Shown piece after piece: positions 35,664 to 44,449 of a stretch of 64,000 nt of DNA; position 1 is the stretch's first letter; every line of letters begins with the position of its first letter. Source of the stretch: JAOSJT01 sp035362335 (GTDB taxonomy: Bacteria; Bacteroidota; Ignavibacteria; SZUA-365); assembly GCA_035362335.1 (NCBI GenBank), contig DAOSDL010000008.1, positions 62,001 through 126,000 of the forward strand, given 5' to 3'. Under the pieces are notes generated by a model. That model did no database searches. It was given only the letters and a program-made list of their open reading frames with translations, and had not been told where the DNA came from. Both the position numbers and the translations under genes were made by a program.

Positions 35664-37682
35664 TTATGCCTTTTCCATTTGTTCCAGCGAGCGTAGGCGT
35701 GCAATCGCCATCGGGGGCAACACCGGCTCGCAGTTGGGTCCCGCTCCCAGATACACCGGCACCGTGGGTAAATCGTGCTGTTTACGCACCATCGCACTGA
35801 AAACGAAAAGTTCGTGCGTGCGATGTAATTTGCACTCCGCCCATTCACACAGCGGAGAGAGCAGCAAGGGAGGGGACGCCGTGATCCCACTGCATACGTA
35901 TACGCCGTGCGGAAGTTCCGAAAACGTGACCGTATCGGTTTCCGCCCCGTCCCTCGCGGGCGTGACGCGACGCACGCCTGCAGCGTCCACCACGCACAGC
36001 GTCGCGAGCAATTCCTCCACCGGGAGCAGCGATAATAAACGACGTGCATGCGGCTGTATCAGTTCCAGTTCTTCAAGCACGATGAACTCGTTGAACGTGG
36101 GCAATTCGGTGGAGAAATACCGCTCCTTCACCGCGCTCTCCCGCAAGGATTCCATTTTCTTTCCTTCGAGATAGCGGAGGAAGTACTGACGCTGCAACGC
36201 TGTATCGCCGTTGAGAGCAAATTCGCTATCGATACTCCGTATGCGTCGACGCCACTCTCGCAACCCTGGTTGCATGTCGCCAGCGATAGGGGTGCCGTTG
36301 GCATGCAGCGTGCGCGCCAAATCCCACGTCCAGGCATACTGCACGAGGAACAGACATGCATGCAGCAATCGCGTATGCGCGGCGAAGGGCTCATCGTCCT
36401 TGAATGCATCTTCGAGTACACGTGCAAGCGGATGATCGCGTTCGCTGATTACGCGCCGCATGCGACGATGCTCCAGCGCAAAGCGCAGTTTCGCCGTCAT
36501 GGCGCTTGCCGGAATAAACAGCACCACCACCGTGGCCATGAGATTGTAGCTGATTTTTACATCGAAGTAGAAAAACGCAATCAATGGCAGGAAGAACACC
36601 AACACCGCTTCGGTGAACAAGGTCCCGGTGATCAGCATGCCCACACCAAAGCGGTTGGCTGGCTTGGTGCGCAATACGCGATACAACGCGATGCTGGCAT
36701 AGGCGAGCAAAAAGGCCAGCGCCCAATCCACCCATGCGGGAACCGAATAAATGAAAGAACCCCGCAGCAGCATGTTGATCACATTCGCGTGAATGAGCAG
36801 CCCCGGCATGTCCGGACCCTCCTGTCCGTATTTTTTTCCCATCGGCGTCTTGTGCGTGTCGCCGAGATAAAACAGCCCGCCCTCATTCACGAAACCCACC
36901 AGTACAATGGCGTCCTTGAAAAAGCCATTGTCATACGCGTTGCCATATACCACATCCACCAACGGCACGGATTCGAATTGATGATAGGTGGAGGTGAAAA
37001 AAATCACCTGCGGATCGGATGCGCGTTGCAGTAGCGGCGCCACGATACTCGAATCATACATGTGCAGCATCTGTATCGGCAGGCCGAGCCAGCGCTCATT
37101 GCCGATATCCGCCCAAGGCAGGAAACGACGCACCACACCGTCATCGTCGGTGATCAGATTCGCAAAGCCGGTGCTTACGCCGGGTCCGAGAAAGCGCGCG
37201 TCCGGCTGCACCGCGGGCATACGCGTCGCCTCGCGAAATCCATTCACCAATACCACATTCGGTATCTCCTGCAAGGCCTGCGCGAGCACATCCACCTCGC
37301 CGCTGCGCTCTTCGGGGAAGCGCTCGATGTGCAGGTTGTCGAGGAAAATGTCCAGTCCAATAACCCGCGCGCCCTGCGCATGCAACTTGTAGAGCAGCAT
37401 CGCGATCATGCCATCGGGAGTGGGAGCAACCTCGCCCACGTTCACAATCTTGATGCGGGTATCGGGATATTCAGCATCGCGTACCGCGAAAATCGCGTCG
37501 AGACTGACATCGGCGATGTTGAGAAAATCAATGCGATCAAGGATGGGATTCAGAAACGATGTGTCGTCCGCCTCGGGCAAACTGTCCGATACCAACAGCA
37601 TCAGCCACACCAGCGCGACCGTCAACAGCGAGGCGAATGCGTATTCCAATCGAAGGAAATACCGGAGGAGCCGAGTCCGCAT
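35664..37682 (-). CDS. CHASE2-domain membrane sensor protein without recognised output domain
   Basis: A 672-residue protein. One N-terminal transmembrane helix (YAFASLLTVALVWLMLLV) precedes a CHASE2 extracytoplasmic sensor domain (~residues 60-310: DTRIKIVNVGE, GARVIGLDIFLDN, GVSTGFANLITDDDGVVRRFLPW, DAIVLVGFVNEGG...KTPMGKKYGQEGPDMPGLLIHANVINMLL, read in pieces). Three helices follow (~335-440). The ~230-residue cytoplasmic C-terminus lacks kinase, cyclase or GGDEF motifs and instead contains helical and beta segments I cannot assign. It is co-transcribed with the FecR-like gene just downstream. The CHASE2 call is firm. Confidence 0.87.
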   Translation of the reverse strand: MRTRLLRYFLRLEYAFASLLTVALVWLMLLVSDSLPEADDTSFLNPILDRIDFLNIADVSLDAIFAVRDAEYPDTRIKIVNVGEVAPTPDGMIAMLLYKLHAQGARVIGLDIFLDNLHIERFPEERSGEVDVLAQALQEIPNVVLVNGFREATRMPAVQPDARFLGPGVSTGFANLITDDDGVVRRFLPWADIGNERWLGLPIQMLHMYDSSIVAPLLQRASDPQVIFFTSTYHQFESVPLVDVVYGNAYDNGFFKDAIVLVGFVNEGGLFYLGDTHKTPMGKKYGQEGPDMPGLLIHANVINMLLRGSFIYSVPAWVDWALAFLLAYASIALYRVLRTKPANRFGVGMLITGTLFTEAVLVFFLPLIAFFYFDVKISYNLMATVVVLFIPASAMTAKLRFALEHRRMRRVISERDHPLARVLEDAFKDDEPFAAHTRLLHACLFLVQYAWTWDLARTLHANGTPIAGDMQPGLREWRRRIRSIDSEFALNGDTALQRQYFLRYLEGKKMESLRESAVKERYFSTELPTFNEFIVLEELELIQPHARRLLSLLPVEELLATLCVVDAAGVRRVTPARDGAETDTVTFSELPHGVYVCSGITASPPLLLSPLCEWAECKLHRTHELFVFSAMVRKQHDLPTVPVYLGAGPNCEPVLPPMAIARLRSLEQMEKA

Positions 37683-37787
37683 GGGCGATGGACAGAGTAA
37701 ACCGGAGAGCAGTGAATTGCCTCAAGTATACGGAATTCGATGCACAATGAACAATGCGCCCTCGGGATGGATACGCGCGTTCCACCA

Positions 37788-37835
37788 CGGCCGAAGGCCG
37801 GTATAACGAGCGCGTCCCGCTGCTGGCGGGACGCG
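37788..37835. other. Two adjacent hairpins in the intergenic region
   Basis: CGGCC-GAA-GGCCG (37788-37800) is followed by a 10-bp perfect stem CGCGTCCCGC / GCGGGACGCG (37811-37820 with 37826-37835, 5-base loop). They sit between the CHASE2 gene and the end of the propeller-protease gene on the minus strand. They may mark the 3' end of the latter transcript, but no clear T run follows. Confidence 0.5.
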
Positions 37836-37863
37836 CACGAAACCATGCCATGTTGCGGCGGCG

Positions 37864-40800
37864 TCAGAAGCCGTCGCTCAGATCGAAGCCGAAGAGCATG
37901 CCGAAGTACCAGCGCCACTCCTTGCCGTAGGTGACCTCGGTGAACTGGAAGGTGCGTGTAAACGAATCCAGACCATACGCTCCGCTGAAAAATATCCTCG
38001 TGGGATACATCGAGAAGGAGAACGACTCCAGACGCAATTCGAAGCCGACATCGCGCTTGAGCGCGCGCGTGGAAAAATCCTCCGGCGCCATCACTGCGTC
38101 GCCCACGTCCACAAAGATGCCGCCATACAGCTTGTCGAAGAGCAAATGTCCGAGATGCAAATCCATGCTCGAGAAAATGGGGAATCGATAGGTGAGCTGC
38201 GCTGTGGCCAGTTCATTTCCGCCGAGCGAGTAGAACGTGTATCCCTGCATCCCGGTGATGCCGCCAGCGTAGTAATTGAAAAATTCGTCCACGGGATCGC
38301 CGAGTATCGTGGCGGCGCGCGCGCGCAAGGTCAATGCGTGATTCCACCACGGCAATCGCGCGCCCACACTCAACTGCGCATCGAGGCGATGGAAGTTGAA
38401 ATCGCGATACACCGGCAGGAGCAAGCCGCCCTTGATCTCGTATTCGCCGTCGGGATTGTAGTTATTGAACTCGTAATCGTAGTGCAGCGTGAATCGCGAT
38501 CCAATGGGGCTGATTTCATGGTCGCGGGTGGGCACGAGATCCTTGTAGCGAAACACCGCGCTGATATTATTGCCCACGAGATACAGATTGTCGCGCGCCG
38601 GTACAATTGCCTCGTTGTCCGGATTGCGGAAGCTCCCTGTGGTGCTGGTGTAGCGGCTGTGCGCATAGCCGAGTTCGAGGCGCATGCTGTTGTCCACGAT
38701 GTTGTGGCCGAGTCGCACGGCAAACTCGAGCAGGTTGAAGTCCACATCCACACCGAGCGTATCCAGCGGCAACGGAATGTTCGCCGTGGTGCCGCGCGTC
38801 ACGTTGAACACTTCCAGGCTCAGGTCGGGATACAAGCCGAGGGACGAGAACAGCGGGAGTTTATCGCGGTACGTGATATTCAGGTAGAGATCACGTTCGC
38901 CTTTGATGTTGATGGACGCCGAAGCCATGAAATCCAGGCGCCCCAGCACGTCCGACGAGTACATCATCAATCCGGGTTTGAACAATTCCAATCCCTCGTT
39001 GTCCGGATTGAAACTGTCGATGCGGAACGTCGGGAAGTACATCATGCTCTGGAACAGGCGCGAGTGCGGAGCACTGCTGTAGCGCGAGGTGTCGCTGTCA
39101 TCGAAATCGTTCAGCGCATTCCAATCCCAACTCTCATCCGCGGAAGCGATGGGCGAGGAATGCTGACGCGGCGGCAAGTAATCGCGCCCCACGGCGTCCA
39201 ACGGCTGCGGAGCATCGAGAGTTGCGATTTTGTAGCCACCGGCCGTGTACAGCGCGTAGGCGAGCGTTCCGTCGGCATTCAGATCCGGCATGAACGCGCC
39301 TCCCAGCACATTGGTGAGTTGTTCGCTCGTGCCGTCCGCGAGCTTCAAGCGGTAAATATTGAAAATTCCCGTGCGATTGCTGGCGTAAAGCACGTGCTTG
39401 CCGTCGCTGCTATAGCGCGGGTCGCGGCAATCGTACTCGCCATCAATCAGCACATACTCGAGGCCGCTGCCATCGGGCCGGATGCGCGCAAGTCCGCGAT
39501 GCGTGCGCGGAGCGAAGGCAAAGATGATCCACTTCCCATCGGGCGACCACGACGGCGTCATCACCTGTTCGCCTTTGGTGAATGCTGTCACCGGGCGCAT
39601 GCCGCTGCCGTCGGCCTGCACAAGACCGAGATTGATGGTGCCGTCTTTCGAATACACGAACGCGATGCTCGAACCGTCGGGCGACCACGCGGGATTGTAT
39701 GCGCGCAGGCCGGTGGTCAGCTGCTTTTCCTCGCCGGTTGCCACGTCCACCTTGTACAGGTCGTAGTACAGATGACCCTGCACGGACGGCGGATTGTACT
39801 TGGAAAACACGATGGTCTTGCCATCGGGCGACCACGACAGGGTGGAACGCACGCCCGGTAGCAATGCCTTTTCCGTTCCGCTCGCCAGGTCGTAAAGAAA
39901 CAGCGACGATTGTCCGAAATAATCCGCGGCCTTGTTCGAGGTGTACGCCAGGGTTTTTCCATCCGGCGAGTAGCGCGGGTAGAAATTCCCGAAGCCCACA
40001 TCCGCGATGCGCCGTCCCTCCACACGATGCTCCGACACGGGAGCAATACGCTGCGCGTACTCCTCGCGCAAGGCCTGGCGCCACTGCGCGTACAGATCCC
40101 TCCCGCTGATACCGAGTACGTCTTCGATCGCGGCATCGATGGTGAACACCAGCGGCTTGCCCATGGCCCGCGTGATTGCCTCCAATTTATCCTCGCCATA
40201 GGTCTTGGCAATGTAGCGCGTCAGATTGTAGCCGGCGTTGTACACACTCTCATTGCCAAGACTGGTTTTGCCGAACGCACTCATCTCGCCCCAGCTCAGC
40301 ATGGAGTCTGCAAGCACATAGCAACGCAAAATCATGTCGCGATGAGCGTCCCATGCATCGTAGGTCAACTTGCCGCGCTGGAACTGCGCCGTGCCTTCGG
40401 CAAACCAGGGCGGCACGATCACGCCCGGAAACGGATAGGATACCAGCGTGTTGGGATAGCCGTACAGCACATCCCTGCGACGTTCCTTTTCGTAACCGAA
40501 CCACTGAAAGGTGAGCGCGGGTATGCTGCGCCCGAATTTCATCGCGGCTTGTATCTGGATGATATGTGTGAATTCATGCGTGATGACGTTGCGCAGCCAG
40601 TTGTGCGTGCCGCGAAGATCGAAATCCAGCGGTGATGCCCAAATCTCGATCTTGTTGTTGAAAAAGTAGGCCGCACCGTTCGCGTAATCCGAGTAATCCT
40701 TGACGATGAAACTGACACGCTCGTCCGGTTCATGCCGGTACAGCGTTGTGATGGGACCGTACACGTCCTCGGCGATGCGCGCAATCACGCGAGCACTGCG

Positions 40801-40965
40801 CTCGGCACCCTCGTGATAATGCACGTGGAAATGCTTCGTGGTGATGGTGCGCCATTGCAGCTCCGGAGCGGAGTACGCGTCGGGCTGTGCCACGGCGGGC
40901 AGCGCGAGAAACATCGCCACAGCGAGTGTGGCAAGGAAAGGGAAAATGCGTGTCATGAATGTCAT
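37864..40965 (-). CDS. Gluzincin-like peptidase / TolB-propeller / outer-membrane barrel fusion protein
   Basis: A 1033-residue exported protein (signal FPFLATLAVAMFLALPAVAQ). The N-terminal part (residues ~35-260) is peptidase_MA-like, with the zinc motif HEFTH at 130-134 and the downstream glutamate in PPWFAEGTAQF (Glu190). Next is a TolB/PD40 beta-propeller (repeats of YSPDGKTLAY, WSPDGKTIVF, WSPDGSSIAFV, WSPDGKWIIF, YSSDGKHVLY). The last ~380 residues have the alternating aromatic strands of an outer-membrane barrel (LELGYAHSRYTST; FTLHYDYEFNNYN; ATAQLTYRFPIFSS; LRLESFSFSMYPTRIFF) ending YGKEWRWYFGMLFGFDLSDGF (read to FGFDLSDGF). It follows the M6-like gene by 44 bp. Substrate unknown. 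Confidence 0.85.
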   Translation of the reverse strand: MTFMTRIFPFLATLAVAMFLALPAVAQPDAYSAPELQWRTITTKHFHVHYHEGAERSARVIARIAEDVYGPITTLYRHEPDERVSFIVKDYSDYANGAAYFFNNKIEIWASPLDFDLRGTHNWLRNVITHEFTHIIQIQAAMKFGRSIPALTFQWFGYEKERRRDVLYGYPNTLVSYPFPGVIVPPWFAEGTAQFQRGKLTYDAWDAHRDMILRCYVLADSMLSWGEMSAFGKTSLGNESVYNAGYNLTRYIAKTYGEDKLEAITRAMGKPLVFTIDAAIEDVLGISGRDLYAQWRQALREEYAQRIAPVSEHRVEGRRIADVGFGNFYPRYSPDGKTLAYTSNKAADYFGQSSLFLYDLASGTEKALLPGVRSTLSWSPDGKTIVFSKYNPPSVQGHLYYDLYKVDVATGEEKQLTTGLRAYNPAWSPDGSSIAFVYSKDGTINLGLVQADGSGMRPVTAFTKGEQVMTPSWSPDGKWIIFAFAPRTHRGLARIRPDGSGLEYVLIDGEYDCRDPRYSSDGKHVLYASNRTGIFNIYRLKLADGTSEQLTNVLGGAFMPDLNADGTLAYALYTAGGYKIATLDAPQPLDAVGRDYLPPRQHSSPIASADESWDWNALNDFDDSDTSRYSSAPHSRLFQSMMYFPTFRIDSFNPDNEGLELFKPGLMMYSSDVLGRLDFMASASINIKGERDLYLNITYRDKLPLFSSLGLYPDLSLEVFNVTRGTTANIPLPLDTLGVDVDFNLLEFAVRLGHNIVDNSMRLELGYAHSRYTSTTGSFRNPDNEAIVPARDNLYLVGNNISAVFRYKDLVPTRDHEISPIGSRFTLHYDYEFNNYNPDGEYEIKGGLLLPVYRDFNFHRLDAQLSVGARLPWWNHALTLRARAATILGDPVDEFFNYYAGGITGMQGYTFYSLGGNELATAQLTYRFPIFSSMDLHLGHLLFDKLYGGIFVDVGDAVMAPEDFSTRALKRDVGFELRLESFSFSMYPTRIFFSGAYGLDSFTRTFQFTEVTYGKEWRWYFGMLFGFDLSDGF

Positions 40966-41009
40966 TGCTTGCTGATTCGTCGATCACACGGTGCCGCGAC
41001 AGCCCCGCG

Positions 41010-44000
41010 CTATTTCACCACGGCAATCTTGATGATTTTCTCGCCCTTCTTACCGGACGCCTCGGCGGTGACTTTCGCGAGATACACATCACTCTGAATG
41101 TCGCGCACGTCCCAGAGAATTTCATTGTCCATGCCGCCCACGGCACGTTCCTTCAATTCGGCCACCTTGTCGCCAGCGAGATCGTAAATCGCCACGGTCA
41201 CGTCGGCGTCGTGCGAAACAAAGAAGCGTATGCGCGTGCTGCCATCATACACCGGATTCGGCCAGTTGTAGCAGCGCGCTTCGGGGAAAAATGCCGACAC
41301 CGGCTGCACCATCTGCCCGGCGAGCGGCGCCTGCCGCGAATTCCGCGCATCCGCATGCAGCGTACTCCACAATAACGCGGAGCGTTGCGCTACATCGTGT
41401 CCCGTACGGAAGGCCTGCAAGGTGCCGGCCTCGGTCAGTACTGCGAAGCCGAGTTTCATGCCCGGAGCCACGAAGGTGGCTGCCGCCACCGCATCGGTCA
41501 GCGCCACCGGAAAACCATCCGCCACACCCGCCTTGACGCCGAGTTGCTGCAACTGCGACGCTCCGGCGGCATACAGCACATCCTGCGCGCCAGCGCCGCG
41601 TACAGTGTGCAACGAACGTGCGTTCACCGCCACCGGAAAGTAATCCACACTCACCAACGCGTGGTTCAGTGCCACCGCGCGTCCACTGCTGTCCGCAAGC
41701 ACCACATCACTCGCACCATCTCCGTCCATGTCCGCGCTCGCCAGCGTCATCGCAGCGCCGATCGGCAATGGCGAGGTGCTCTCGCGCGGGGCGGCCGAGA
41801 AACCGGCGCCAAGCGCGTAACGGGAGATGCGGAGCAGCGAGCGGCCATCCACCATCTGCCGCCGCACAAGTTCGCGCGTGCGGTCGCCATCGCTATCCAC
41901 CATCAACGCATCGAGCGTGGATTCGGCGGCAATCGGAATTTGCACAATGTCGGAAAAATGGATGTCCTGAGGATTGCCTGTAATGGAAACCGCACGATCG
42001 GCGAGCGAACTTGCCACGAACAGCATGCCCGCCTCGTCCAACGGCAGTATGGTCAGCGTGCGCTCCTGCGCCGCGCGCGGCAAGGTATTCAGCGGCATGC
42101 GGGCGAATTGTGTACCAAGTACCAGCAAACTGTCGGAGGTCACCCCGCTACGGTAGCATATCGCCACACCGTGTGCGATGAGTGGACGCGGATTCAGTAG
42201 CGTTGGCACGCCGTCCACAAACGCGTAGCGCTGCTCTTGCACACGATCCAATGCGCCATCCGCGTCCGCATCCTTCGCGGTGAAGACCAGCAACTCGTGG
42301 GCGTCGGCACTCCGGCTGATCACAACAATCTCCGGCACTCCGTCGCCATTGATGTCGCCAATGGCTGGCGCGTCGATAGCTTCGCCGTTAAAACGCGCCG
42401 CGAGCTGCGAAGAGGCGAGCCATGGCGTGCCGTCGCCGCGCGTCAGCAGCAGCGAGCCCTGCCCCGTTTCACCCGCGTCGGCCAGTACCACAAACTCCTC
42501 GGCGCCATCACGGTCGATATCCTCCGCGTGCAGGAAGCGCAACCGCGCGCCCGCACCAAGCACGGCGGAGTAATCCACCGGGAATCCCGTCATCGGCGCG
42601 AGCACGTCACTGCCCAGAGTCACATCCAAGGACATGATCGGACCGGCAGTGGAAAACTTATCCATCGTCACGTTGGAAAACGCGCCGGAGTTCGCCCGTG
42701 TGTTCGGCGAGGTCTCCGCCGCGAAACGGTTTTTGTACACCGGCGAGATATTGTCGCGCAGCCAGTAGTCGAGTTGCGATCCCGTGCCGGTCTGTGTCCC
42801 AAATACGGTCTGCACGTCGAGCCCGATGTCCTGCGGACCACCTGCCTGTTCGAGGTCCACGCCGCGCGGAACGGCGTTGTTCACCGTGTTGCCCACCAGA
42901 TTGCGCTCGATGATGCGTTCATCCACGTGCCAGATCAACAGGCCCCCGTTGACGCGCGCCTCTTTGTCGTCGGCCACCACACGACCCCCGGGCAAACTCC
43001 AGTCAATGTCCTCGACATCGATCACCACACCCTTGAGTTGCTGCACATTGCCGTTGTCGAAGCCCAGCGTGTCTTTGGGAAAACGAAGTTGCTGCACGCG
43101 ACCACCGGAAATGAAGGTCACCAGTTGTCCATTGCCCGCGAGGTCGCGCTGGCGGTTTTCCACCAGCCAATACTCCTTGTCGGTGATCGGCACGCGCAAC
43201 ACATCCGCCGTGGACAGCGAATCGGACGCGCTCAGCAAATAGTTGCGCGTCCCGGGCTCGGCCACGCGGGGACGCATCCAACCCAGTTGCTGCTTCTCCC
43301 ACGCCGAGGGTTCGGGTGGGCAAATGCCGCCATAGGCGAAAATGCCCTCTCCATCCATCAGACCGAAGCGTCCGATACCGGTTTTCCCGGTGGTGGTGTT
43401 GAAAAGATCCGGCAGCCCCGCGTAGGTGCCAAAGCTCGCGGCGAGCAGGCCGTTGATGGTGATCTCCAGCAAACTTCGCGATCCATCGATGTTGTCGATC
43501 TCGCGATTGTTGGTCGTGGGAAGCACCGCGCAGTTTTCGATACGGAAACCGCCGCCCGCGGGTATGCCGGTGAAATCATTTCCCAGCAAACGCTTGAATG
43601 CATCCAGCGTGAACGAAAGCGAAGGAATATCCAGCGGCGTCGGATCGAAGCCCTGAATGCTTACCAGATCAATGTCCCGTCCCCTGCCAGCGTGAAATAC
43701 CACAAACATGTTGTAGGAAGAAAAATCCGTCTGCGGGAATTGCTGCACGGCCTTTTCCCATGCCTCCACCGCGAGGCGCGCCACAGGCGTTTCCTTCTCG
43801 TTGCGGCGGAAGGAATAGTCGGCAATCTTGCCGCTCACCGTTACCACACCGTCGAGCACGTCGCCAGCAAGGATAGTGCGGCGTCCCGATACCTTGCGGA
43901 CGTAATTTTCGAGAAACTGCACATGCGCTTGAAAATGCGCGCGATCGTGCGGCATCGGATCCAGGATTTCCGTGCCATAATCGTATTCGTAAATCGAACC

Positions 44001-44225
44001 GAATTTCCCCGTCCCGCTCGTGCGATTGTCGTCGTCCACCTGAAAATCCACCATCACCGCAAGCAGGCGCACCGTGTCGGGAAGCTGCCGCGCCTCAATG
44101 CCGGCGGCTGCGCCCTGCGCGATGAAGCCATGGGAAAGCATCGGCGCAACGGGCGTCCGCTGCTGCGCGACGGCGCTGGCGATGAGAACAAAACTGAGGA
44201 GTGTGGCTATCCCTGTTCGTTGCAT
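41010..44225 (-). CDS. M6-metalloprotease-like secreted protein with FG-GAP repeats, zinc site degenerate
   Basis: About 1071 residues. Signal peptide (GIATLLSFVLIASAVAQ) follows the chosen ATG 44225; an ATG at 44333 lacks one. Residues ~40-480 follow the M6 (immune inhibitor A) layout, including GLPDLFNTTTGKTGIGRFGLMDG and LLIWHVDERI. Where active members have HEFGHxLGLPDL, this protein has ASFGTYAGLPDL (residues 263-274), so all three zinc/catalytic residues are replaced. FG-GAP/VCBS-like calcium repeats follow (HAEDIDRDGAEEFVVLAD, IGDINGDGVPEIVVIS, SADMDGDGASDVVLAD), then a C-terminal FlgD/T9SS-type sorting domain (NWPNPVYDGSTRIRFFV...VAIYDLAGDKVAEL). Probably a binding protein now. Upstream of the peptidase-propeller gene. 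Confidence 0.85.
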   Translation of the reverse strand: MQRTGIATLLSFVLIASAVAQQRTPVAPMLSHGFIAQGAAAGIEARQLPDTVRLLAVMVDFQVDDDNRTSGTGKFGSIYEYDYGTEILDPMPHDRAHFQAHVQFLENYVRKVSGRRTILAGDVLDGVVTVSGKIADYSFRRNEKETPVARLAVEAWEKAVQQFPQTDFSSYNMFVVFHAGRGRDIDLVSIQGFDPTPLDIPSLSFTLDAFKRLLGNDFTGIPAGGGFRIENCAVLPTTNNREIDNIDGSRSLLEITINGLLAASFGTYAGLPDLFNTTTGKTGIGRFGLMDGEGIFAYGGICPPEPSAWEKQQLGWMRPRVAEPGTRNYLLSASDSLSTADVLRVPITDKEYWLVENRQRDLAGNGQLVTFISGGRVQQLRFPKDTLGFDNGNVQQLKGVVIDVEDIDWSLPGGRVVADDKEARVNGGLLIWHVDERIIERNLVGNTVNNAVPRGVDLEQAGGPQDIGLDVQTVFGTQTGTGSQLDYWLRDNISPVYKNRFAAETSPNTRANSGAFSNVTMDKFSTAGPIMSLDVTLGSDVLAPMTGFPVDYSAVLGAGARLRFLHAEDIDRDGAEEFVVLADAGETGQGSLLLTRGDGTPWLASSQLAARFNGEAIDAPAIGDINGDGVPEIVVISRSADAHELLVFTAKDADADGALDRVQEQRYAFVDGVPTLLNPRPLIAHGVAICYRSGVTSDSLLVLGTQFARMPLNTLPRAAQERTLTILPLDEAGMLFVASSLADRAVSITGNPQDIHFSDIVQIPIAAESTLDALMVDSDGDRTRELVRRQMVDGRSLLRISRYALGAGFSAAPRESTSPLPIGAAMTLASADMDGDGASDVVLADSSGRAVALNHALVSVDYFPVAVNARSLHTVRGAGAQDVLYAAGASQLQQLGVKAGVADGFPVALTDAVAAATFVAPGMKLGFAVLTEAGTLQAFRTGHDVAQRSALLWSTLHADARNSRQAPLAGQMVQPVSAFFPEARCYNWPNPVYDGSTRIRFFVSHDADVTVAIYDLAGDKVAELKERAVGGMDNEILWDVRDIQSDVYLAKVTAEASGKKGEKIIKIAVVK

Positions 44226-44449
44226 GACGGACGATCCAATGTGGAAAACAAATGTCGGATGCCTGGGTGCGATGTCGATGGCATCAGGACGTCCGGGGCT
44301 GCCGCGAACATCCGCCCGGGCTTTCGCGAGCATCGAGCCGCGACCCGCGCGCGTGATATTCGGGACAGCCCCGGAATCCGTGTTGCCAATGTGTGTGATC
44401 GAGGTGCGGGCGAATAGCGCACGCCATCCGCCCGATACCTGTGCCGCTC

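Noticed and set aside
37788..37835. Hairpin pair as a strong intrinsic terminator
   Set aside because: The stems are good but no T run follows on either strand, so it is kept only as structure.
38146..39861. A 571-codon plus-strand frame opposite the propeller gene
   Set aside because: Antisense shadow; repeats of the propeller produce pseudo-periodic sequence, not a protein.
42237..44417. A 726-codon plus-strand frame opposite the M6-like gene
   Set aside because: Same antisense artefact: composition-biased, with no signal peptide, membrane or domain pattern.
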